Shown piece after piece: positions 8,410 to 14,674 of a stretch of DNA of 30,326 nucleotides (position 1 is the stretch's first letter; every line of letters begins with the position of its first letter). Both the position numbers and the translations under genes were made by a program. This DNA is from Victivallales bacterium. GTDB lineage: Bacteria > Verrucomicrobiota > Lentisphaeria > Oligosphaerales > Oligosphaeraceae. The stretch spans positions 1 to 30,326 of the forward strand of contig JAGCSE010000304.1 in assembly GCA_017964325.1 (NCBI GenBank), in the 5' to 3' direction. The notes below the pieces were generated by a model that did no database searches, had not been told where the DNA came from, and was given only the letters and a program-made list of their open reading frames with translations.

Positions 8410-9783
8410 TCAAGCCAGATTGATAAGGGCTCCCGCAATGGCGAAATAAATCGTCAGGGAAAGCGCATCTACAATGGTCGTCAGCATGGGCGAAGCCATG
8501 AGGGCTGGGTCCGCATGGAGTCGTTTCGCCGCCATGGGAAGCGTACAGCCTATCAATTTGGCGCAGATGATGGTGCAGAAAAGGGAAATGGTAACAATCA
8601 GCTCGACCTTCCCCTCCTGTGCGGCGTCCGCATATTTGACTGTGCTGAAAAAACGCATGCGGATGAAATTGACAGTCGTGAGGGCGATGGCCACGAGAAT
8701 GCCGACGCGGAATTCGCGCCAAAGGACGCTGAACCAATTGCTAAGCTCGATTTCACCGACGGCCATGCCGCGGATGACGAGCGTGCTGGCCTGCGAGCCG
8801 CAGTTGCCGCCCGTGTCCATCAACATCGGAATGAATGCGGCTAGAATCGCGGCTTGGTTGATTAGGCTTTGGCAACGGCCAATGATGGCGCCTGTAAACG
8901 TCGCGGAAATCATCAGGACGAGCAGCCAGACGATTCTGTTGCGGGCGAGACGAAAGATGCTGGTCTTCAGGTATTCGTCTTCGGACGGTTTCAAGGCGGC
9001 CATTTTTTCGAAGTCTTCGGTGTTCTCCGCTTCGATGACGTCAACGATATCGTCGATGGTGATGATACCGACGATTCGGTCTTCGTTATCGACGACTGGC
9101 ATGGCGTTCAAGTCGTAGTCCTGGAATTTCCGCGCGACCTCTTCCTGGTCGTCATACGTATGGGCGTGAACGATTTCAGTGGTCATGATGGCCTGGACGG
9201 TTTCGTCTTCTTGGGCGAGAATTAGCTTGCGCAGGGAGACGACTCCGACGAGCTTGCGGCCAGGGCCGGTGACGAAGCAGTTGTAGATGGTTTCCTTGTC
9301 AATGCCGCTTTTGCGGATGTGCGCGAGGGCTTCGCGGACAGTCATGGTTTCCAGCAAGGAGACGTACTCGACGGTCATGATGCTGCCGGCGGAGTTCTCC
9401 TTGTATTCGAGAGCCTTGTTGATGAGGGCGCGTTTTTCGGACGATGCGTCGCTGAGGATCATATTGACCATGTTGGCGGGCAATTCTTCGAGAAAATCGA
9501 CGGCATCGTCGAATGCGAGCCGTTTGAAGACTTCGTTTCGCTCCGTGTTGGAGATGCCTTCGACGATGTAGCGGTGGAGGTCTTTGTCAAGATAGGTGAA
9601 GATATTGGCTGCCTGATCTTTATGTAATAATCGGAAGACAATGATGAGTTGGTCTTTGTCCTGTAGGTTTGACAGCTCTTCGGCGGCATCGACAGGATTC
9701 ATGGTCATCAGCCTGTCTTTCAATTCGCCGAGTGATTTCAAGGTGTCGAGTTCTTCCTGTGTTGTCGGTGTTTTGTCTTCCAT
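8410..9783 (-). CDS. mgtE: Magnesium transporter MgtE
   Basis: A 457-residue magnesium channel/transporter. The order is typical: cytoplasmic N-terminal superhelical domain ('LKDRLMTMNPVDAAEELSNL', with 'AFDDAVDFLEELP'), two CBS domains (about 130-250; 'SAGSIMTVEYVSL', 'VVDNEDRIVGIITIDDIVDVI') that sense Mg, a connecting helix, then five membrane helices with the pore motif 'PMLMDTGGNCGSQAS'. I choose the ATG at 9781-9783 because GGAG (complement of 9793-9796) lies 9 bases upstream; a TTG five codons earlier is possible but overlaps that site. It follows the lipoprotein gene by 16 bases, so they are co-transcribed. No Mg riboswitch is visible. Confidence 0.93.
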   Translation of the reverse strand: MEDKTPTTQEELDTLKSLGELKDRLMTMNPVDAAEELSNLQDKDQLIIVFRLLHKDQAANIFTYLDKDLHRYIVEGISNTERNEVFKRLAFDDAVDFLEELPANMVNMILSDASSEKRALINKALEYKENSAGSIMTVEYVSLLETMTVREALAHIRKSGIDKETIYNCFVTGPGRKLVGVVSLRKLILAQEDETVQAIMTTEIVHAHTYDDQEEVARKFQDYDLNAMPVVDNEDRIVGIITIDDIVDVIEAENTEDFEKMAALKPSEDEYLKTSIFRLARNRIVWLLVLMISATFTGAIIGRCQSLINQAAILAAFIPMLMDTGGNCGSQASTLVIRGMAVGEIELSNWFSVLWREFRVGILVAIALTTVNFIRMRFFSTVKYADAAQEGKVELIVTISLFCTIICAKLIGCTLPMAAKRLHADPALMASPMLTTIVDALSLTIYFAIAGALINLA

Positions 9784-9799
9784 CGTAAGCGTCTCCAAA

Positions 9800-10789
9800 T
9801 CAATTTTTCATGACAAACCAGGGCTGCCTGAAGATGAGTTGAGATTTATGTAAGGTGCTTTTCCATGAAATGGCGAGAGTCTGCGTTTTTCCCGTGGCCT
9901 CTTCAGGCGTAATGACGATTCTGGCGGAGGCCGTTCCAGCTTCGATTTTCAGCGGGTTGCCGTCCAACGTGGCATAGAAACCTTTTGGGAGCCCTTGTGC
10001 GATGAGTCGGATGGATGTCCTGCCGTCATGCGGGATTTCCGTCTTGATGGACAGCGTGACAATTTGGTCGTTTTGGACTTGCAAGTTTGGGAACGGCATA
10101 CCATATTTGCATGGGACAGACTTCGAGTCTTGCGCGGAGATTGTCCATTCGTCGGCGATTGGAGAGAGTGGTTTCATGCCGTCGAATAGGCGATGCCATT
10201 CTCGTCCGAGGGGGTCGCCGTCGTCGTCTTCGCGTTTGGCGATGGCGGGCAGATTGAGATTGGCGTTTTCCGCGATGAACTTGTGGAGGACGGAAGCGGC
10301 ATCAACCGCCTTCAGAAGTTCGTCTGTTGAATCGAAAGGCTTGGCGAACATGAAAAACACGTCATTCATGCGGCAACATAGGTTGTGCATGAGGAACAGG
10401 TTGTCCAGATTTTTCCTCTGCTGCGGCGTGAGCGTGCGGAGTTGCGCGGTGATGACGATGAGCGGAAAATGCCTGTAGAAATCGGGCCTTGGCGGGTTGG
10501 GACTGCGCATGGCAGCTTTTTGGTAGTTGTCAAAATCATCAAGGTAGTCGTGGAGGAATTTGCTGACGGCAGGCTCGGCATCTCCGAACAACTCTTTGAG
10601 GTTGATGGATTCTGTTGGATTAAGCTTGACGACGGGGATGATTGGCCAGGCGATGATTTGTTCCGGGGTAGCATTCGCCGTCAATGGCGCAAGCGACGAC
10701 GATGCGAAATCTGTATTTGGGAAGGAAATGCACCCGTTGAGTGCAAATATAATAAAAAATGCTAGAAATGAAAATGTTATGCGTCTCAT
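9800..10789 (-). CDS. Predicted outer-membrane or periplasmic lipoprotein, function unknown
   Basis: A 329-residue protein that starts with a lipoprotein signal: positive MRR, a hydrophobic core, and lipobox L-N-G-C at about residues 17-20. The mature protein is about 310 residues, soluble, rich in Asp and Pro, with no domain I recognise. The C-terminal third ('VTLSIKTEIPHDGRTSIRL', 'ARIVITPEEATGKTQTLAISW') looks like a beta-sandwich. The start ATG has GGGAG about 9 bases upstream. It is the promoter-proximal gene of a two-gene unit with mgtE, which is not evidence of a magnesium role by itself. Confidence 0.75.
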   Translation of the reverse strand: MRRITFSFLAFFIIFALNGCISFPNTDFASSSLAPLTANATPEQIIAWPIIPVVKLNPTESINLKELFGDAEPAVSKFLHDYLDDFDNYQKAAMRSPNPPRPDFYRHFPLIVITAQLRTLTPQQRKNLDNLFLMHNLCCRMNDVFFMFAKPFDSTDELLKAVDAASVLHKFIAENANLNLPAIAKREDDDGDPLGREWHRLFDGMKPLSPIADEWTISAQDSKSVPCKYGMPFPNLQVQNDQIVTLSIKTEIPHDGRTSIRLIAQGLPKGFYATLDGNPLKIEAGTASARIVITPEEATGKTQTLAISWKSTLHKSQLIFRQPWFVMKN

Positions 10790-10969
10790 GGCATGGAGCT
10801 CCCGAAAAACGTTTCGTCTTGGCTGACGGGCAAATCAATAATATATCTCCAAAAGTGGCAAATGGCTTTGTTGTCGTTGGAAAAGAGGATAAAAAATGCC
10901 ATTGGCAATGGAAAAACGCAGAAAAATCAAAAAAAGTGTAAAAAAATTAAAAAATATGAAAAAAAACAT

Positions 10970-10999
10970 TTGTAAAATTTGCGGTAGATGTAGTATTTT
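10970..10999 (+). promoter_or_regulatory. Candidate promoter of the 88-residue protein gene
   Basis: TTGTAA (10970-10975), an 18-base spacer, then TATTTT (10994-10999), immediately downstream of a strongly A-tracted segment. It lies about 90 bases before the ATG. Only the pattern supports it. Confidence 0.35.
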
Positions 11000-11026
11000 A
11001 AAATGGGTTACAAAATTTCATTTGTT

Positions 11027-11044
11027 TGGATACGGACGTATCCA
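11027..11044. promoter_or_regulatory. Perfect 8+8 dyad, operator or leader hairpin
   Basis: TGGATACG and CGTATCCA are separated by GA. The site lies about 28 bases after the candidate -10 and 45 bases before the ATG of the 88-residue protein. It could be a dimeric repressor operator or a hairpin in the 5' leader. No T run follows, so it is not an obvious terminator. Confidence 0.5.
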
Positions 11045-11088
11045 GTGAAACGCGAAGCCAGTTTCCATGGTAAAAAGGAGAATCCACG

Positions 11089-11355
11089 ATGAAGGCCGAA
11101 TTTTACGATGTGAAGAGCCGCACGAAAATTGAAGCTGAAGTGAAGTACAAAGTCAAGTACGAGAATGGCCATTACGGAATCGTCGGCGAAACGAAAGACG
11201 GTCGCAAGCTGCCGAAATTCGTGAGCGAAGATGCCTACAACACCACGTACAAGTCCGTCAAGGTTTTTACGAAGGAAGAGCCGAAGGCCGCTCCTGCGAA
11301 GAAAGCTCCTGCGAAGAAAGCCCCCTGCGCAAAGAAGGGCTGCTGCGGCAAGTAA
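11089..11355 (+). CDS. Small basic protein with Lys/Ala/Pro tail and Cys-rich end
   Basis: An 88-residue protein. Residues 1-60 form a compact beta-rich domain (MKAEFYDVKSRTKIEAEV, then KYENGHYGIVGETKDGRKLPKF). Residues about 64-88 are a histone-H1-like tail of Ala-Pro-Ala-Lys-Lys repeats ending C-A-K-K-G-C-C-G-K. The tail suggests nucleic-acid or polyanion binding, and the three closely spaced Cys might bind metal; both are inference. A very strong site AAGGAG at 11075-11080, 8 bases before the ATG, and a strong terminator just after the stop suggest a highly expressed single-gene unit. I do not recognise a named family. Confidence 0.8.
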   Translation: MKAEFYDVKSRTKIEAEVKYKVKYENGHYGIVGETKDGRKLPKFVSEDAYNTTYKSVKVFTKEEPKAAPAKKAPAKKAPCAKKGCCGK

Positions 11356-11391
11356 GTGAGTGGCACACGCCATTGACTAGGTGTAAAAAAT

Positions 11392-11435
11392 AGGACTGTA
11401 GCAAAACCTCTCGTTTTGCTACAGTCCTGTTTTTT
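11392..11435 (+). terminator. Strong rho-independent terminator
   Basis: A perfect 16-bp stem (11392-11407 with 11413-11428; arm AGGACTGTAGCAAAAC), loop CTCTC, then a T6 run at 11430-11435. It follows the 88-residue protein gene by about 35 bases. Confidence 0.92.
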
Positions 11436-11570
11436 GTATCGGCATAAGGGATATTCACCCAAATTCAAGCTGAAGCCGAATCAACACCCCCTTCTCCCCT
11501 AGTTCTGAGGAATTGAAAAAGTTGAATAACGACGACAGGAAGCTGTCCTGACGTACAGAAATGGGCGTCA

Positions 11571-11584
11571 ATAGAAAAAAACTA
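11571..11584 (+). repeat. 14-base direct repeat, copy 1
   Basis: ATAGAAAAAAACTA, repeated exactly at 11676-11689, 105 bases downstream. The two copies flank the candidate promoter at 11595-11622. Confidence 0.75.
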
Positions 11585-11594
11585 TAACTATGAC

Positions 11595-11622
11595 TTGAAA
11601 AACTCCAAACAGGAGCTATATT
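11595..11622 (+). promoter_or_regulatory. Candidate sigma70-type promoter of the surface protein gene
   Basis: TTGAAA (11595-11600), 16-base spacer, TATATT (11617-11622). The spacer contains CTCC...GGAG. It leaves a leader of about 85 bases before the ATG at 11714. Confidence 0.45.
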
Positions 11623-11675
11623 AGTAATGGCTTTTGTTTTTATAGAAAATGCTTGAAAAAGCACAAGGTAAGACG

Positions 11676-11689
11676 ATAGAAAAAAACTA
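11676..11689 (+). repeat. 14-base direct repeat, copy 2
   Basis: Exact second copy of ATAGAAAAAAACTA, in the leader about 25 bases before the start codon at 11714. Confidence 0.75.
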
Positions 11690-11713
11690 GAGAAGAGAGA
11701 AGAGAGACAAACA

Positions 11714-12568
11714 ATGAAGAAACTGATCGCGACATTGATTATGGTGACACTGGGCTTCGGACTCATTGCTGGAGCAGACCCAGTCTATACACTGACGGAC
11801 GGCTACACGGGGACATTTCCTGTTCTTGAGCCAGTGCAAAACAATTCCAACAATACCGTTTATGCACAGTCGGATTTTGCGTTGAACTATACGGTTACGG
11901 AAAGCATCAACCGTATTCTTAAACAATATTCAAACAGTAACCCAAGGGGAACCAAGTACGACTTGGCGCATGTCTATTTCACGGCCAATGACGATTTCCG
12001 TCTTGCTCTTTTTGTGGACAAAGACAGCGTCCCCACCGGCGAACTGCGCATTGATTCAAAACTGAACATCACCGACTATGGCATTTACCTTTATAAGGAC
12101 AATGATCCTAATGGTAGCATTAGCGAGTACATTTCATTGTTTAATAAGGATTATTCAATCTCAAAAGACGATAATTTCGGTGTTTACTACACTGCCGACA
12201 CAACATACTATGTAAAAGATAAACAGTATAATATGAACGGCGATAGGGAGAACACATTCGGACAAACCTATACGACCGCAGAGAACTGGGTCGCTAGCTA
12301 TGATTTAACAAAGGTAGGCAATCACAACATAAATGCAGAAAATAAGCCATGGTATTCGGAAACGGCGATGAAGACTGATGCAGCGCTTTTCTGCCTCTTC
12401 CAAGGGCCTTATGTAGAAGGACAGCCAGCATATCTTGAATGGGAACACATGGAATTCGGTTTTGTGACAACTGGGAAGACAACCGGTCATCCACTTCCCG
12501 GCACATTGGCTACCATTCTGATAACCAGTTTCTGCGCGGTCACCGTCCGCAAGCGCAACAAGAAATAA
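11714..12568 (+). CDS. Secreted protein with PEP-CTERM-like C-terminal sorting signal
   Basis: A 284-residue protein. It has a Sec signal peptide (MKKLIATLIMVTLGFGLIAG, cut near residue 20), then a Tyr/Asp/Asn-rich extracellular domain of about 235 residues without Cys pairs. The end is GHPLPGT, a hydrophobic helix of about 15 residues and the basic tail RKRNKK. The tripartite end is the architecture of exosortase substrates (PEP-CTERM), but the motif is PLPGT instead of PEP. Such tails direct removal by an exosortase and attachment to or release at the cell surface. No exosortase is in the window. The domain itself has no family I recognise. It is a single-gene unit between two strong terminators. 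Confidence 0.75.
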   Translation: MKKLIATLIMVTLGFGLIAGADPVYTLTDGYTGTFPVLEPVQNNSNNTVYAQSDFALNYTVTESINRILKQYSNSNPRGTKYDLAHVYFTANDDFRLALFVDKDSVPTGELRIDSKLNITDYGIYLYKDNDPNGSISEYISLFNKDYSISKDDNFGVYYTADTTYYVKDKQYNMNGDRENTFGQTYTTAENWVASYDLTKVGNHNINAENKPWYSETAMKTDAALFCLFQGPYVEGQPAYLEWEHMEFGFVTTGKTTGHPLPGTLATILITSFCAVTVRKRNKK

Positions 12569-12610
12569 GCCATCTTCGGCAAAGCTGAAAACGAAAACCA
12601 TTTGAATCTG

Positions 12611-12650
12611 GGCTGTTGCAAAAACTACCGTTTTGCAACAGCCTTTTTTT
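12611..12650 (+). terminator. Strong rho-independent terminator
   Basis: A 13-bp perfect stem (12611-12623 with 12631-12643; arm GGCTGTTGCAAAA), 7-base loop and a T7 run at 12644-12650. It ends the surface protein transcript. Its stem resembles that of the terminator at 11392 (GT[A/T]GCAAAA core). Confidence 0.92.
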
Positions 12651-12684
12651 GAGGGAATTATATATTTCATTTCCGAATGGCGAT

Positions 12685-12703
12685 GTATGCGCATCGCGCA
12701 TAC
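12685..12703. repeat. 19-base palindromic repeat, copy 1
   Basis: GTATGCGCATCGCGCATAC has 8-base inverted arms around ATC and is repeated exactly at 12749. A further hairpin CGCAC-AGAA-GTGCG (12707-12720) follows directly. Confidence 0.85.
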
Positions 12704-12748
12704 GGTCGCACAGAAGTGCGCCCCCCACTGCTTCCGTCGCGTTTTTTG

Positions 12749-12767
12749 GTATGCGCATCGCGCATAC
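12749..12767. repeat. 19-base palindromic repeat, copy 2
   Basis: Exact copy of the palindrome at 12685-12703. The similarity continues downstream as [A/G]GTC[A/G]CAC, so the repeated unit is about 27 bases. It lies 21 bases beyond the 3' end of bioB. No T run follows on either strand. Confidence 0.85.
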
Positions 12768-12788
12768 AGTCACACTAAATAAGATAAA

Positions 12789-13787
12789 TCATTTGTTCAT
12801 AAAGCCCTGCAAACAGGAGAGGAATCTGCAATCTTCTTCGATTGAGCGGCCACGTGTCGTCAGATAACCGCCTGTGATAAAGGAGTTCATGCCGGAAAGC
12901 ATGAGAAGCCCCTGGAAATCCTTCATGGTCGTCTCACGGCCTGCTGCAAACTTGATGACTTTCGTCGGATTCACAAGACGGAAGATAGAAAATGCCTTTG
13001 CGACGTCGCATGGCTCCATGATGCACCGCTTCTCCAACGGCGTGCCTGGAATCGGCAGCAGGACATTGAGCGGAATGCCATCCACATCCAGTTCACGGCA
13101 GGCGAAGGCCATCTTCACGCGATCACGCCATGATTCGCCCAGACCGAAAATTCCGCCGCAGCAGATAGTTACGCCGTATTTCTGCAAGTACTTGATGGTT
13201 TGGACTTTCTCATCAATCGTGTGCGTATCCGAAATCAGTTCAGCGTACCGTTCGGGATTCGTCTGAAGATTCATGTTGTAGCGGTAAAGTCCATGGTCGG
13301 CTAGGGCTTTGGCCGTTTCATCGCTCAATATGCCGATAGATGCGCAGACGCGCATATCCGGAAATGTCGTACGAAGCGTGTCAATTGTCAAGAGAATCTT
13401 CTGGAATTCAATATCTTCCGCATTCAGATAGCCATAGCCGCTTGTCACGATGCCGTACATACGGACGCCTTCGTCATAGACGGCTTTCGCAGATTGCAGA
13501 ATCGCCTCCGTATCCAGAAGAGCGTAAGTCTCTATTTTCGTTGTGTAATGCGCGGACTGTGCACAGAATTTGCAGTTTTGTGAACAGACGCCCGATTTCG
13601 CGTTGATGATGGAGCATGGTTCGCTTTTCGCCGCGAATTTGTCGCGCACTTTGTTTGCGAGGGAGACAATATCTAATATGTCATTTCCCTTCAGTTCAGT
13701 CAATTCCATGGCGAGCGCTTCCGTCAGCGGTTCGCCGTCCAATACACAATAACTTTTTTCTACGGCTGGTGCAATCTTCATTTTCAT
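12789..13787 (-). CDS. bioB: Biotin synthase, variant without the usual [2Fe-2S] Cys
   Basis: A 332-residue radical SAM enzyme that inserts sulfur into dethiobiotin, the last step of biotin synthesis. The SAM cluster motif is C68-x3-C72-x2-C75 (GVCSQNCKFC). Other BioB marks are C148 (VCASIGIL), YNMNLQTNP (170-178), C209-C210-GGI, NVLLPIPGTPLE (241-252) and AAGRE with R284. Compared with E. coli BioB, the position of Cys97 (FCMGAAW) is Tyr111 in 'MYGIVTSGYG', and YNHNLDT is YNMNLQT. Extra Cys occur at 58, 255 and 260. So the classical [2Fe-2S] site is incomplete, as in the BioB class of strict anaerobes that uses another auxiliary cluster. Start: ATG with AAAGGA 4-5 bases upstream. No other biotin gene is in the window; it is the last gene of the minus-strand run. 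Confidence 0.88.
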   Translation of the reverse strand: MKMKIAPAVEKSYCVLDGEPLTEALAMELTELKGNDILDIVSLANKVRDKFAAKSEPCSIINAKSGVCSQNCKFCAQSAHYTTKIETYALLDTEAILQSAKAVYDEGVRMYGIVTSGYGYLNAEDIEFQKILLTIDTLRTTFPDMRVCASIGILSDETAKALADHGLYRYNMNLQTNPERYAELISDTHTIDEKVQTIKYLQKYGVTICCGGIFGLGESWRDRVKMAFACRELDVDGIPLNVLLPIPGTPLEKRCIMEPCDVAKAFSIFRLVNPTKVIKFAAGRETTMKDFQGLLMLSGMNSFITGGYLTTRGRSIEEDCRFLSCLQGFMNK

Positions 13788-13831
13788 GCAATCCTTTCAA
13801 TCCCAGAAAAACTTTTCTTCCTGTCCTCCAC

Positions 13832-14638
13832 CTATCCCAGAGGCTCATCGCCATGCTCTCGTAGCCAATTTCTGAAACAGTCAACCGCCTCTAAATCAAT
13901 ATCCGCGACCGTGTTCGCGCAGGCGATGACGCCTTGGATGCGACCTTCCTTCAAGAAACGATAATAGATTTCCAACTGGAATTCCATTTCTTCACGCGTC
14001 AACGGGCGGCTGTCGCCGTAATTGTACAAATAGCATCCTGCAAGATGTTCCTTTGACGGCGTCAACGCGATGACACGCTTCAGGTTTTCCTCCGCATGGG
14101 CCAATTCGCAGCTGTTCCAATTCCAAAATGTGATGACATCCGCGCTGTCCAGCCAGGCGGAATAATCGATGTCGAACAACGCCGCGTAATAGACCAGCCA
14201 CAATTTCAGCGGTCGCGGAGCGCTATGCAACCGTTCGGCGGCTTGACGAAAAGCATCAGGCGACATACGGGCATCCCGCGTTTTCGGACGGAAGAAATCA
14301 TCGACGATACCGCCCGTTACGTTCGGATACTTGGCGGCGATGCGCAAAACTTCCGCCAAGTCGTCGCCGCCATCGTTGTTGCGTTTCGAGCCTGCGTCAC
14401 CGACAATCGACCAGACGACCTGCGAGAAGCCTTTCAGCTTTTCCGTCTCCGCGTCAAACGGCGGTTCGGGCTTCCCTGCGAAAACGACACGGCAGCAGTT
14501 CGGGATGTTCCCCAAGGCGCATGCGCCTTCCCATGGTCCTAACTTGTTCTCGCCAGGGATGTTCCAATGGTATTTCGGATCATGATGGCAGCCCGCGTCA
14601 TGTCCCCAGATCCAAAATGCGTCCCGTACCGTTGCCAT
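13832..14638 (-). CDS. Conserved-looking protein, possible TIM-barrel glycan enzyme
   Basis: A 268-residue soluble protein with no signal peptide. I do not recognise a named family. The sequence alternates hydrophobic strands with acidic or aromatic ends in the way of sugar-active TIM barrels: 'DAFWIWGHDAGCHH' at the N-terminus, 'NVTGGIVDDFF' (about 106-116), 'LWLVYYAALFDIDY' (about 145-158), 'DVITFWNWN' (about 167-175) and 'AGCYLYNYGD'. Carboxylates at D114/D115 and the Trp-rich strands are candidate active-site parts. Start: ATG with AGGAG about 9 bases upstream. It lies between the GH36-like gene (36 bases upstream) and bioB (44 bases downstream) on one strand, so a role with the glycosidase is plausible. 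Confidence 0.7.
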   Translation of the reverse strand: MATVRDAFWIWGHDAGCHHDPKYHWNIPGENKLGPWEGACALGNIPNCCRVVFAGKPEPPFDAETEKLKGFSQVVWSIVGDAGSKRNNDGGDDLAEVLRIAAKYPNVTGGIVDDFFRPKTRDARMSPDAFRQAAERLHSAPRPLKLWLVYYAALFDIDYSAWLDSADVITFWNWNSCELAHAEENLKRVIALTPSKEHLAGCYLYNYGDSRPLTREEMEFQLEIYYRFLKEGRIQGVIACANTVADIDLEAVDCFRNWLREHGDEPLG

Positions 14639-14674
14639 GCTATGTTCTCCTATGTTCTTTTCGCCGTCGCACTT

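Larger units (their letters stand above)
10790..11088. other. AT-rich divergent intergenic region
   Basis: A 299-base spacer between the divergent lipoprotein and 88-residue protein genes. Bases about 10905-10972 are dense in A-tracts (possible bent or UP-element DNA). A promoter candidate and a perfect 18-base dyad follow (listed separately). No gene is supported inside it. Confidence 0.7.
11436..11713. other. Intergenic leader of the surface protein gene
   Basis: A 278-base AT-rich spacer with no gene supported. It contains the candidate promoter at 11595-11622 and two copies of a 14-base direct repeat. A short dyad (GACAG-GAAG-CTGTC, about 11534-11547) is also present. The start of the next gene is preceded by GAGA-rich DNA (about 11692-11708) instead of a clear Shine-Dalgarno. 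Confidence 0.6.

Noticed and set aside
8413..9627. Long plus-strand frames opposite mgtE
   Set aside because: They mirror the mgtE coding bias. mgtE has complete domains and a ribosome site, and these frames do not.
10759..10975. Short plus-strand open frames in the AT-rich spacer before the 88-residue gene
   Set aside because: Lys/Asn-rich translations from A-tracts, no ribosome site, and overlap with the lipoprotein start.
12616..12867. Plus-strand open frame of 83 codons across the terminator and palindromes
   Set aside because: It begins inside a terminator stem and overlaps the bioB end; its composition is not gene-like.
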